A DNA stretch of 64,000 bases from the NCBI RefSeq assembly GCF_000150275.1, contig NW_002060947.1, forward strand, positions 1,334,193 to 1,398,192, written 5' to 3'. Shown one piece after another: positions 22,601-36,180 of this stretch. The notes beneath the pieces were generated by a model. It saw nothing but the letters and a program-made list of their open reading frames with translations, was not told the origin of the DNA and ran no database searches. Each line of letters opens with the position of its first letter. Within the stretch, counting starts at the first letter, position 1. The stretch comes from Trichoplax adhaerens (Eukaryota; Placozoa; Uniplacotomia; Trichoplacea; Trichoplacidae). A program made the position numbers and the translations under genes.

Positions 22601-25600
22601 TTAGGGCTAGGCTCAAAAATAATGGATTCTAACATTCCAAAATTAGTTGAAGCATTATCTAAACGTAAAATTAAACATATAGCTTGTGGTGAAAGTCATA
22701 CAGCTGTTGTATCAGGTCTGCATCAAACTGCACCATAGCATCGTTGATTTTTAGTAACTTAAAATTTCGACATTTAGTAAGCTAGTACGTGGAAGATAAT
22801 CTAATGCTTTCACAAAATTGGACTCTTAATATTAGATAAAGGAGAATTATTTACTTTTGGCGATGGCCGTCACGGGAAATTGGGACAAGGAGACGAAAGC
22901 TTTTCTAATTTATTCAAGCCTGTTAAAGTCCAACGTTTAAAGGAATTTATCGTCCTTCATGTACGTAATATAGTAATATGTCGAACTTCAAACCGTATCT
23001 ACTTTGTTCTGTACCGGTACCTAAAACAGAATATCTTAAAAGTAGACAAGTAAACAATTCTTTAAAATATATCACCATATTTTCTGTTCAATGCCGAAAT
23101 GATCATCTATCCTTACCGGTAGCTTTCAATGACATCTAGTAACTTTTATGCCCTTTTCTGATTTAGATCGCTTGTGGTGGATGCCATACTATTGTTGCAT
23201 GCAATAAAATCGATAAATTAGCTAACGGCGATGACGATAATGAATCATCTAGTAATGATGAAGTCGATTTTGGCAAAACTAAGCTCATGTTATCAAGCGA
23301 TGAATTGAATCGAACTGATGATATCCCTTTATCAGCCAGAGATCGTCATCGAAAGAAAGATAATTCGGTAAGAACATTTACCTAATAAAACCGCATTAAA
23401 AATACGCTATAAATAATAATGATGCTATAATGCTAAACTTTCGCATATAGCATCATTATTATTTGAGAAACTATAGAGTTATAAGGCATATGTCTTAGTA
23501 AATATCCCTAGTATGACAGTGTATTATTACCGGTATTTTACAATATAGTATGATAGGTAAATACTACGTAAGTGAGATGGGAATTATATGAGTTTTACCA
23601 AGTTACAACCAAGTGATGGAACTATGAAAAATATATTTATAAATTGAATTATAATAGTTAATCGCCTTTGCTGCATGCATATAAAGTGCGAACAAAAATA
23701 GTAAATAAATATTTAATTATCAACGTAATTTAGAGTCCAAAATAAATACTGTACTACTGTACGGAAATAAATTAATAATCCTTGACACCTAATTTTGAAT
23801 AAATGATTTACTTTATCCTTATGGGGAAAATTATAAACTATCTTTATACTTATACATTAGCGGCGGATTACTAATTAGTATCGGATAGAATTAGACCATA
23901 TTAATGACAATTGCGATCCAAACGAACATTTTCTGTCTGAATCTGATTTATTGAATAGAACAGGATATAGTATATCGTTTTATTGTACAAAATTTGTGTT
24001 AAATTTAATAATTAAATTAATCCTATTCGTAGCCACTAAATAAAACTCTACCACAAATTGGAAAGCGACAATTAGCACCGTTGAGAGGCAAAGGACTACA
24101 AAATGAGGGTAAGAAAATTATATTTTATTCGATAATTGTGCCAGTTACAATATTCATTGTTATAAAACCATTGTTATATATAGAAGACGGATTATTTAGT
24201 GCACAAAAACGATTAGGAAAATTAAAACTGCAAGACAGTGATAGCGAAGAAGATGACTATCGCAACAAAAAGGCTTCGAAGAAGCACATTAGCAAAAGCA
24301 GGAAGGATGAAGACAATGAAAGTGAAGATGAAGAAGAAAGTAGATTTAGCCGTAAAAAAGATAAGAAAATGCTTGCTAGTAAAGACTTCAAGAGAAGTAA
24401 GCAGCTGCGAAAAGAAGAATCATCAGATGAAGAGGAAGAAGAGGATCAGTCTGAAGATGAACGATCTAATAGAAAAAGAATACAATCTAAGAAAGTAAAT
24501 AAAAGAGCGAGCAGTGATGATGACGATGATGACGATGATGACGATGATGATGACGATGATGATGACGACGAGGATGATGACAACAAGCCAAAATCTAAAA
24601 AAGAACTGGAAAAGCGTAAAAACCGTAAAGACGACGATGATGACGATGATGACGATGATGACGATGATGATGACGACGAGGATGATGACAACAAGCCAAA
24701 ATCTAAGTTAAAATCTAAAAAAGAACTGGAAAAGCGTAAAATCCGTAAAGATGACGATGATGATGATGACAACGACGATGATGATGACGATGATGATAGC
24801 GATGATACATCAAGGAAAAATACAAAGAAAGCAAAAAATGTTAAAGGGAAGCGTAAAGATGAAGATGATGAAGACAATGACGACGAAGAAGATAGCGAAG
24901 ATGAGGATGAAAAGCCCAAGAATAGCAAGAAAGTAGTCAAGAAAAAAGAATTAAGGGATGATTCAGAAGAAGAGTCTGAAAGTGATATTGTAAGTAGTTT
25001 TCACACTAATACTGATATTGAATGTTGGCCAAAATACGAAAAACTTTAATTCCGCTAAAGTCAATAATCAATGGCAATTAGCAAATTAAAAGCTTTTTAA
25101 CCTTCTACTGTACAATATAATAGCTAATTCAGTAAAAATTTATTATGTTGTTGCTTTCGTTGTACCTATCTCAGAGGGCAAAGAAAAAGAAACCGGAAAA
25201 GAAAGCCAGAGTAATGCCATCAGACTCTGAAGAAGAATTAACTTCAAATGTAACATATATCACTAAGAATTACTTTAGTAGGATAACTAGATCGTTATAT
25301 AGGCTAATTTTTATACTAGATAATTATAATGTTAAATGGCTATACTATACTAATTTGAATTCTACAATACAGAGAAAAAAGAAAAATCGTAAGCAAAGAA
25401 GCAGAAGTGATGATGATGAGGACGAAGACGATTACAAGAAGAGATCTGAGGAAGAAAATGTCAACGCCACTGAAAGTGACTCCGAACCATCGAGAAAAAA
25501 AGGTCAAGGAAAGAAAGGCAAGAAATCAACCTCTCGAAATTCAGAAGAAGATAGCAAATCTAAAAGGAAAAAGGGTAAGAAAAAGAGGAGGGATACAACA

Positions 25601-26038
25601 GACGACGATGAGGACGATGAAGTGAATAAAAGTCAGCAAAATGAAAATGCTGAACAAGCGCCACCACAACCCGTGCAACCTGCACCCGCACCAGCGAAAA
25701 AGGTTTTACATTTTCTTACAAATATCTTCACTTTTAGATATCCTCATCTTTGGATGAGGAATGATTCAACTACAGTCTGATTTAGTCATTTCAACATCAT
25801 CTGATTACAGCTTTAGTTCATGCAACATTGAACCAATACTGATTTTACAACATTTGTACAACAGGGTTTCTTTAGCTTCCTTAAACGTCGTAATGCAGCG
25901 GATGCACATAAAACTACCGCTCCAATTACAGCTAAGGAAATAGAGGATCAATCTACTGAAGCCCAAGCGCAACCATCAGCCGAAGCAATGCCTCAACAAC
26001 CAACACAGGCTAAATCTGGTGTATGCACTTTATTATAG
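19626..26038 (+). CDS. RPGR: RPGR: RCC1-propeller ciliary protein with acidic tail and CAAX box
   Basis: Retinitis pigmentosa GTPase regulator homologue, a transition-zone protein handling ciliary cargo; about 905 residues. Exons: 19626-19653, 20077-20202, 20523-20615, 20827-20889, 21217-21281, 21567-21657, 21809-21864, 22001-22091, 22265-22423, 22557-22715, 22836-22960, 23167-23367, 24033-24108, 24184-24989, 25175-25249, 25373-25702, 25865-26038. All phases agree. Seven RCC1 blades span about residues 10-365, each with a strand such as FTFGNNEWGQLG, and the start aligns with human RPGR at GAVFTFGKSRFG. After the propeller, NKTLPQIGKRQL resembles the human RRTLPPIEG segment. Residues about 445-830 are Asp/Glu/Lys-rich. 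The last exon begins GFFSFLKRR (compare human IFLFKRVP) and ends in CTLL, a CAAX box whose final Leu predicts geranylgeranylation. RPGR rather than generic RCC1 is supported by both ends. The last donor (GTTTTA) is weak. Confidence 0.92.
21500..21526. repeat. AT dinucleotide microsatellite in RPGR intron 5
   Basis: An uninterrupted alternating AT run within the intron between 21281 and 21567. Probably length-polymorphic. Confidence 0.9.
24517..24800 (+). repeat. 108-base coding repeat of the RPGR poly-Asp region
   Basis: GAT/GAC runs alternate with a lysine-rich block. The words CAACAAGCCAAAATCTAA recur at 24581 and 24689, a 108-base (36-codon) period that keeps frame. Each unit encodes 15 or more Asp, then DNKPKSKKELEKRK. 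The long opposite-strand frame of serines is a shadow of these codons. This is the physical counterpart of the repetitive purine-rich ORF15 exon in vertebrates, but Asp-rich instead of Glu/Gly-rich. Confidence 0.85.
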
Positions 26039-26769
26039 ATTACACTAATAGAAATTTGTAGATACTGCCGGACATAACAAAGAATTTTGTGGTAAATTAA
26101 CTATTTATCAACTATTACTTTTTCTTAAATCGATTCTCATTCAGAAGATAGAGTAAATAATAAGAATCCAAAAAATTGGCATGTACAGTATAATCATCAG
26201 CTGTTACAAGGATATAATTTGTGTAAAATCATATAAGTTTTTTCATTAAAGCGTTAAAAAATACAAACAGGGCGAAAAATTTTGCTACACTAAATAAAAA
26301 TTCTCTCCATATAAAATAAAGCTGAAGTCTTACTATTATCCTAAAGCTTTAATATTATTGCATATGCTTTTCTATTTGAATTAATTTCCTAGTAAGCATT
26401 TGATTGACGTTCCATTATCGATTACATAGAATACTATTAAAGTTCATAATCGATAGTTCATTATTGAAGCATCCTAGCTATTATGATTATTTCAGCAAAG
26501 TAAAATTTTTTAGCCTTAAAATTTCAAATCTTACGACTAAGCAAAGCGTCTCAACACACTTTCTTTTATAAAATGTAACAAACAACTATTGTGAAAGCTG
26601 AGACATAATTATCAATTTTGTACATGAAAGAATTGGAAATACCGCTAAAAACGACGGAGTTAAAATGCGTCACAAAAATGAAAAAAGTCTAATATTATAA
26701 TATAAATTAATTCCATATTACGGTAGTATGGATATAAACTTTAGAATCGTTATAACAATAGGTATACTT
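26039..26769. other. Tail-to-tail spacer between RPGR and JIP
   Basis: The two genes converge here, so this 731-base AT-rich stretch must hold both 3-prime untranslated regions. ATAAA-type words occur (for example near 26285). I see no further gene. Confidence 0.6.
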
Positions 26770-29700
26770 TTAAATCTGCCACATCAATAAATGATTACGA
26801 TCACTTGAAGCACTGGCAGACTTCCTAATAAGTAATGTAGGAGTCCTATTCTTGGCATTGGATTTTGATAATTCCGCTGCACTTAATCGAAAATCTATAT
26901 AGCCTTCACCTCCTGTAACAACTAAAGCCTTCGTATCTTCTTCGGTAATTCTTTTTGCCTTTGCAATAGCTCCTGATTTTGTCGAGTCATCGTTAGTAGT
27001 ATGCAAAATAGAAGTGGATAAAGGCAATATAAACTTGACAGAGTCACGGTGTCCATGAAAAGATAATTGGGCATGAGCCAAGGAACAATATAAAATATTT
27101 TCAGCTATAACAAAAAAGATTCGTATTTTATAACGATTAGCAAATAGTTATTACATCCCTCAATTATATTTATTTACAATCAAACTGTGACTCTAAGATA
27201 CTATTATACCAGTTGGAGTGCTAGATCCAATCGGAACGCCTTTCTCGTCATCTGGTGTATTGATATCATTATAATGCGTTGATCGCGGGACTATTAAAAT
27301 TACCCCACTGCCAGTACCAACCCACAGCCTATCACTAGTAGCAAGGATTGAAGTAATCCGAACTATATTGAAGTTGCGATTACTGGAGCCTGTAATAATT
27401 AAATAACAGTTATTAACATAAAGTTGTGTTAAAATTATTAAAATTAATACGCGGCTATAACTTCACTTATGTAAAATATATATTCAACACACCAAGCATT
27501 TGCGTTACAAAGGGTTCAATATTAATTTCCTGCAGGCATTCATGAGTTCGCGAATGATATAACCGCAATTTGCTATCAAGTCTAATTGAAAGCCAGACAC
27601 CATCTCGATAGCAAGACATTTGACGAACTTGACTTTCTTTCCTTGGATGGACAGTAATTCCAGTCTGCAATACGTATAACTTAGTTGGAGCTATACAGTA
27701 ATCCTCATTGTACAGTGTATTACCCGAAATTAAATAAAATTCCTAAAAATTACCAGTAACTGCATATTTCTTGGATCGAAAATGAGAACTTGATTTTGGT
27801 AGCCGCACCATAGCGTTTCATCAACAATCGTCATACAACGAACGGAATGATTAGATCTAGATACTCGCAATAAGTGATACTCGCCCGTTTCCCAATAACC
27901 ACCTGCAAGGATTACAGATTCACTCAGTTATTTGGCCGTCTACAAATTTAACAATCGATGACATTTGCACTAATCCATACCTCTTCGATTTCGATGAAAA
28001 ATAGCGAGATTACCATTTGACAATGCAATCACCACTCTTCCTCTGATATGTCTACAATAAAAGCAGTACATTATCTATTTTTATTTAAGCATAAGAACTT
28101 ACTAGATACTTACACCATACTCAAGATAGAATCAGGTAATTTAACGGAATGCAGACATTTTTTCCATGAAGCAACTGCAGAGTGGACATAAATGCTTGAA
28201 AGAAGAAATGATCAGTTATGCTTTTAACCATAATAAATAAAATAATAGAGTGATCTTCGATATCAACTATTTCATAAAACTTACTAGCCAGCCTGATCGC
28301 CCATCCATATTGTTGGCATAACACTGCATTTTCGGTCAGCTTCTTCATCATTATCAGGTGTTGCATTACCGTTACCACCATCAGTATGAATGGTACGTAA
28401 TTTTAATTTAGTAGTATCAAATTCAAAGCCATTAAGTGAAGCACGAGATTGACTGACAGAATCGCCAGACAACGAACTTTGTTCATTCTCACCGCTACTA
28501 CTCCCTGAAAAATGCAAGAATGGATTAAGACAGTAAACAGAAATTATACCACAAACTATTCAACATTGAATGCAACAGATAGCATCCTAACCTTCAGTTA
28601 AGTCCATTTGCGAACCTATATCTGCATGATAGTCGTCGGAACTTGACGACGGCACAGAAACAATACCGAATACATGAGAAGCACAAACAGTGAAAGTATC
28701 CAACATATCTGATGGAGAATTAGCATCAATGATAACAACTTGACTCATGGCATGAGATGCAGCACAAATCCAAGCTAGTGACGAGAGACCACTAGCCTTT
28801 ACACTGGGGTTTGAAGAAAAAAAGATTAATGTTGTTAAAACTCTGTAACTGAATTTTTAATTATAAGTTAATCTTCAACTTGGACTTACTGTTGATCGTA
28901 GCCAGATAAATTCACCACTGTACCACACCATACCTATTATAAAAATATTATTTGAGGACGATAAAAAAATAATTTTATATTTTACTGATAATCATAATTA
29001 TATAACTACTGACAATAATCGTATTTACATACCTTCAATCTGCTTTCAGCTACAGTTAACGGATGGCAACAAATAGGTATAGGCACCTTCAAGTTACGCG
29101 GAGAATCAGTTTGATCTTTAGCGAGATCAATATTTTCACTGCTTTTACCAACATACATATGCGCTGGACGACTCCATCCGCATGATAATGATATATCAGC
29201 TATGAAATAATTATTATGAAAGTTATAGACAGTATAACAGACAATAGATACTCTAAGGTAGCAAATTGCAATTACAGAGTATAATTAAACTCTTAAAGTG
29301 ACTGTTAGATAAAAGACATATACTTACATAATCTCTTCTGCAAACGTAAACTATCTTCAGGAGTGAGTGGTGGGGGTGACGAAGAGTCACCATCGTCGCT
29401 ACTATATATTACAGAAATTGAAAAAATGAAATAATAACAGATAGTAATGTTATGAAGAATTGTGATGCATAGAATAAATACTAAGAATTGTTATCTTGGC
29501 AAAACTTACCTGCTCAATCGAACATCTGGTATTTGTAGCTTGTGTGGACGATGATGATGACTACTTTTTCTGGCAGGCAAAACGTGATCTTGCGTTGCTT
29601 CAACAATTACCGCAGGTTCAGGTTTCCGAACAGTTTGACTAGTAGCCTTTTTGGATGTAAATAAGCCACTAAATCTGTAGGAAATTGCCAAAATTTCAAA

Positions 29701-32700
29701 AACATTTACTTTATTTCCACATTAAATATTACATATATGATTTGAAAATATGTAAGAGATTATAGATAATATTTTATGTTTACATTTGTACGTAATGGCT
29801 GTACTAATAAATACTTTTCTTACTCTAAAAAGTCCTAGCATAAATTTATAGCAACATTACGTACATTTTCCATACGCCTTGAGATTTCTTTTTCGGTGTC
29901 GCAGCGATCGCCGACTCTTTGGTCGCCCTATATTACATAATTTGATACATTCACATGATATTAATTAGTACAAGCAGTAGCACATCCAATGCAACAAGGA
30001 TGCTATGTTACCGAATCATTTCTGTCCAACGTAATATCTCTTGCAATTCAATAACTTTTTCTTTGTATTGGTTACGTTCTGATATAACTCGAGCTATTTC
30101 TTCCCGAGTAACGATTTTTTTCTTCATAGTTGTTACACCAAATTCCTGTTATATTAGAAGTAAAAGACTTATGTATCTGAAAACTACGAGCAATTACTTA
30201 TAGCGTATACAGTAATGCCTACTTCGAATTCTTCATCAATCTCAAATGTTCCACTACGGACAGATTCCTCCTTAATTCTATAAAATAGCAAATAGTATTT
30301 AATACCAAATGTATAAAAAACCTCACAATTTACTAATATAGTTCCTAGACCATATAATATCACGTGAAAGTGTCATCTTGGCTCCTTCATTGCAGGTAAT
30401 CAAAGAGCATATACTGTACCTTCGTAATTCTTGTTTCATTTCGTTAATCCTTACAGAGAGTTTAGACTTGGTAGCACTAACACGCTGCATATCTTCCTGT
30501 AACTGTTCCTTTTCGCTAAATTCCATTCAATTGAAATAATCTTAGCATCTTGATCAATATATACATATCGTTTCAAGCTAAGAAAATCTTATAGACTTGC
30601 CTTTGCAATTCTTTAACCCGAGAGGATAAATCATCCTTACTAGCCTGTAAATCATGCTTTTCTTCTACTAGACTCCTATTCTCTACTACTAAATGTTCAA
30701 TTTGATTACGCAAGCCTATTATTGCAAAAATATACAAAATCAATTAAGCCATAAACGTGCAATTAGCATCATAACAGAAATGATAAAAATTTAAAATTTC
30801 AATGCATTTACAACTAAATAAACTACTGCTTCATGATGTAATTCCAATAATTAGACAGCACATACTATTGGGAAGAGAATCCTTTTTAACACTTCCTAGG
30901 CTTATCGATTGTTTTATACCACCATCAGAAAGCACAATTGAATCTGTATTATTATCGGAGTGGCTGTCCGAAATTTCAGAATCATTATCGATATCAACTG
31001 TCATAGACTTTCGAGGTACATCAAGCAGGTTGGGTCGCCTGCCAACTCCTTTGTGAGGTGTGCGATTATTGGATCTCGCCCTTCGTCGTATTGGTTCAAC
31101 ATTAATTTCTAATTCATAAGAGACAACCAAGTCCCTGTCAGAAGGATCATTACTACTTAAATTGCCATCATTTTCTGCATCATTTGCGCTAGCATCTTGC
31201 GTCTGTTGAGAGTTAGCTAAATCACTAATATTAGCCTCGCTAGTGAATTATAGAATAGGAAAAAATTATGCAAATTAATCGCGCGTAGAGTATTGTCAAT
31301 GATAAATATTAACAACTAACTTAACACACCTTTGTTCGTTTTCGGTTTCCTTATCATTATCTCCCTCCTGCTCTTCTTCATCATCTTCAGAGATATCGCT
31401 TTGCCGTCGCCGTTGGTGTTGCGCCAATTCATCAGCTAAGGATACATCATTGATGGGCGATTGTGGTAGATCTCGCGGGCTTTGAGAGCTCGTATCTTCA
31501 TCAACGCTCAATTGTCTTGAATTTTGAGATGAAATATCCGGGACAACTATTTGACTATCGTCATGTTCAGTTTCTTGGTCCAAATCAGAAAAATCATCGT
31601 ACTCTTCATCAGAATTTCCTTTCTGTGGAGTTGCAACTAAACTACTTTGATTTGGTTTATCAGAGCCAAGTGATTTTACTGAAGGCGGCGGTGATGTTGA
31701 CCGCATTGGTGACGGACTTCCACTTGCTCTATCTAATGAATGGACTCTCGGCCTATCAAGCAAATATAAGAATGTCTAGACTAAGTACACTTACATCATT
31801 AAGTTGATTTCGTAAGTAATTAATCCATAGGTTTTTTTATGTCATGTTAGACAACATTAAATACGATATAAAAATGTAGACTTCCCATCGATAATACTAC
31901 GTTAATTGATATTACTGATGTATTAACTTTCTATTTCTTTCACTGTATCCCTTCGGCAGAAAGCTTACAGTTGCCTATCAATTCCTACTAATCTTATAGT
32001 CGATAGCATCATAAATATAGAATAAACTGCTTAACTCACCTATTACTAGCTCCAGTTTTGCGGGTTTTTCCCAGGAAGTCATGTACGAGCTATTTAAACG
32101 AGTTATATAACGATCTCAAGTTATGTAATATGTTACGGTTACCTTAGTAGCTGATGCGTAAATTACTATATATTGATTTATAACAAAGGGTACAAATATC
32201 ATGCTTTGTAGTTAGCGATCTATGTGTTTACTAAGTCATTCCTACATATAATGTAAAGTAAATGTATTACTAGCTAAAACAATATCAACATATTTGAAAT
32301 TAAAGAGTCTCTAAATACGTACTCGTATTATTATGGAGCACCTGAATCAGTACTAATTTTAATCTTGACATCAACCAACATATTAAATATAGTTGAAGAA
32401 GAAGTACAGTATGATTTAAACTTGAGTGTAATACTACACGCTGACTAAACAAGCAAGTCATAACTACATTTTGTTGATAGTTTGTATATAACTTGATGCT
32501 GTAGACAAGGATATAATTATTGCATACTAAAGATATAATGTAATTAATACACAATTCTTAGGAGATAAAAATTTACTTAAAATTTAACTAATCCCAAAAA
32601 ACAGCTACTTCAATAGAAGTACTGCTTTATAGTATATCGTACTAATAATAGTATTAATAACAGTCGCTATATTAAATTACCCTAAGTAATAGCAAACTAC

Positions 32701-34880
32701 TAAGGCCACGAAGATCTAGGATACTGTACAAACGCTCAAACTATAACTTGATAGTATTGCCGCTAATCTCATCTTTATTTAAAAATTAGGACCTATAACA
32801 TTCCATTCATTTATGAATCGCTGAACGAGAAATAACGTTTTGCTAGCCAAATGCAAACACTTCCGGCGTGACGATAATAAGAAATTTACACTTGGTAGAA
32901 TATATGGTATAACCGAGATAATAGCATAATCAGTTAAACTTACATTGTGTTTCTTCAGAGTTAAATTTTCTTTTCTTAATTCTGATAATCTTTCCTCTAA
33001 TCGTTCAACTAAAAAGAATTTTTAAATTTTTATCGAGATAAAATTGCCATTGCAATTTATATTACCTGATATAGGTACAATACATGCATAACTTCAAGTA
33101 ATACTAGCTTAAAACGAACATGGGAACTCTACAAATCTACTTGGCTTTTATTTTATCCCCAAAATGGTAACATGAAAATAAATATTTATATTTTTAATAC
33201 TAATTAATGTTGCCTGACAGAAGTAACATGGAATCAAGATTTATTTCCTCGTGTTGTACAACATAATAACTTACAAGACACGTATAACATATAGCGATAC
33301 TAAATTAATAGTAACATGGAACAAATTAAAATATTACGACACTTACAAAATCTAAGTAGGCTTTACTGTAAGTACAAAAGTAATATTAAAGAGATATTTC
33401 GATGAGTGAATTACCTTGCTGTATTAAAGCTTTGCATTTACCATCCAACTGCCGACTTTGTTTATTATTGCTTTCTAGCTGATTTTCTAACTCTCTTTTA
33501 TCTTCTTCCAAGTTATCTTCAACGGCTAAATATTTCTAAAAAAAGAAATGAAATTCATGCTAATCAATACTTACAATCTAATGTAGATCTAAATACGATC
33601 CTATCTAAGGTATTACTGATCACTTCACTGAAATAATCATAGTATAGGTTATTTTATGGGTATTTAAGATAAAGCATTTAAAGCCATGATGCACGCAAAA
33701 GATAATTCGTTTTAACTCTAGGTGCACAGACGTACGAGATGACATTGTAGATAATATTTACGGTATAACACAGAAAATCTATCTAGTTCCATAAAAGCTT
33801 CATATACATCATGATTACTAAACTTCATTCTAGGAATAAATGATAGCATGGCATCTCTTTTACAGCTAACTAAAGTTCAATAAGAACTGCAACTTGAATT
33901 CTATTTCGGATGATGTTATTATATTCTTATTGTGGTTTTTAACTTTTGGATATAAAAAGTTCATCCAAAAAAAAAGAGATTTAATATAATTCATTAGTCT
34001 GTTAAATTTGATCCCTGCACTATTGATGTTTAAAGAATGAAAAGATTCTGTAAATAAGTTGAGATGAAAAATCTTAATTTGAAACTATTGCGCATTTATT
34101 TACGTTTTTAGACAACACTTTTGCAAACTATAAACTCTGTGTAATGACTATTTTTTTTCCATTTTTTAAGTTAAAAACTGATCAGGGTCACGATACAACA
34201 CTATCGTAAACTATGAGATTTTAAGTTCTATTTCCAATATTCGCTCGCTTATACTAAGACTACAGCTCACGTATTTATTTGCCGGTAAATAATAATTGTT
34301 ATTATCTAATCATCTACGATAACATTTCCCTTTACGGGTAGGATAACCTTTGTACAATATTGCAGTACTACGCGTAATTTCACACAATGTAATCTAACAA
34401 TCGCTTTGCATTCATTATATCTTCTTGGACAGTGAACTATTATAATTCTTAATGAACTTTTTGACGATGGATTCATATTGTCAAAGTAAAATCAAGAATC
34501 TCATAAGAAGTCCTTTATAAAGCAATCTTTATAGCAAAACAACATTAACTAATTCTAATTAAGGACCATGGCCTTACCTCTTCAGCAATTTTACGGAGTT
34601 GTTTTTCACGCTCATATTGGGCTAACAATTGCTGTTTATCTTCATCTACTTCTTCCAACTTAATCAAATAATCATGACTTTCACTAAAAGCGTTATCAAG
34701 ATTCTCTAATACTGATACGATCATTGGCGTTAAACGATCAACAGCTTCATTGCCGTATGCGTTGATCAACACTTGTAATTCGTCGAAAAAATTAGTAGCT
34801 AAGGCGGCAACCCTAGGCGATAAGCCTGCACTTCGCGGATCATCGCTAACGTCAGAGCTATATACGGTCTCCGATAGCAT
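26770..34880 (-). CDS. SPAG9: JIP3/JIP4 (SPAG9) family kinesin/dynein adaptor and JNK scaffold
   Basis: Links kinesin-1 and dynein to vesicles through ARF6 and RAB GTPases and scaffolds MAP kinases; about 1222 residues (human JIP4 is near 1320). Exons in transcript order: 34880-34578, 33535-33415, 33008-32944, 32089-32040, 31752-31330, 31239-30866, 30715-30601, 30515-30420, 30277-30223, 30145-30012, 29927-29865, 29674-29510, 29401-29328, 29199-29033, 28933-28890, 28803-28592, 28504-28285, 28194-28114, 28051-27981, 27902-27754, 27664-27493, 27389-27210, 27104-26770. All phases agree. RH1 lies near residues 20-100 ([20 protein letters not shown]), followed by coiled coil, an acidic linker, a leucine-zipper region and RH2 ([20 protein letters not shown], about 535-579). 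The C-terminal propeller has [24 protein letters not shown] and GGEGYIDFR. One intron is GC-AG. The symbol stands for the undivided JIP3/JIP4 ancestor. The ATG at 34880 was chosen because it gives a family-like N-terminus; a frame extends 25 codons upstream without another ATG. Confidence 0.93.
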
Positions 34881-36180
34881 ATCGTCGTCTTCGAAGTAGT
34901 TTGATAAGCAATTTAATGGCAATGATTGATCACTGCCGATGCAAAGAAATCTCAATTAAAGCAATCTTGAATCTTTTAAAAATCACTCGTTTTGGGTATT
35001 GAGCGACCAATAGTCCAGTTCTTATTTCAGTTGCTTTATGCTTACTGTTACAATTGGTTATCTTTCCGTAAAAATATTTACTGTTTATAAAAGAATCAGA
35101 AAAAAATTTGTATAAGTTTATGCTTATTTTATCAACAGTGCGTTGTTGTACGTTATTTTATTTCGGATTTTCTGCACCATTGAGAGTGCTCGTTTTAGTT
35201 TAGTTGAACATGATGCAGTATTTTCGTACTAAAATAAGCCTTAAAGAATGTGTAGAATAAGCAAGACATGGAATTAAATACTGTCTGTACCTTAAGCAGT
35301 TATTTTAAAAACATCAGTACAGAGCCTGATTACAGATAGAATCCCTTAAGTTGACGGTAAAATCGTCAACATAGTAAAAAGAAAGATATGGCAGATAGCA
35401 AGAATGCGATCTAAATTGACTCAATAGGGTTCATTGTCGTCTACTGTAGTGTATAGGTAAATGTTGATCGAAGATGATCATGACTATAGGCGATTTATTA
35501 TAGACAATACTTAACAAATATATTTATCTACTTTGTACCAAGATGATGAATTTATAGTATTCATCAATAACATACAGTATATCAATTTTGATATGTAGGA
35601 ACTACAGTCTACAGTAGATAACCTTACTTTAGAAGATGACAACAAATCCACTCCAATTATAGTATGACTCGTCGATCTACAACACTGTAGGTAATATGTC
35701 GTCATTGCATGATCGCTAGACCAAAGATGATGTATTCTAACGATAAAAATGAAAACGATTGATATTAAGAACGTAGTCAATACGCGTCTAATTCGAGTTT
35801 GTTATTGGATAGAATTTATTTATGTAGACTTGATGACCAAGTATTCAGTCGATAGCAGTGATGAGGACTATACGATTGTGCTACTGATATCGTCTCTTCA
35901 TCTACAAAGATATGTTTGGGTCCATGTTCATATTGTGCAGTCGATAGAAATGTGTGTACTCTTGGAGTAATACAAAAATGTAGAGGAAAAAAATCTGGAT
36001 CGATAGCGATATACTGTAGTATGAGGGTAATATATCAATTGGAGTTTATAAAGGTATGACTGATGGATCATCGTTAATCAAGGTAAAGGCAAGAATAGAA
36101 AACATGACGATAATATAATGTTGAGAAGGTAAATACAGTTAAAACTCGATGGATACCATCGACATGGATTGTATGTAGAA

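Noticed and set aside
24446-24940. Minus-strand frame of 164 codons, almost all serine
   Set aside because: It is the antisense shadow of the GAT/GAC poly-Asp codons of RPGR. The plus-strand frame is spliced, phase-consistent and homologous to a known protein.
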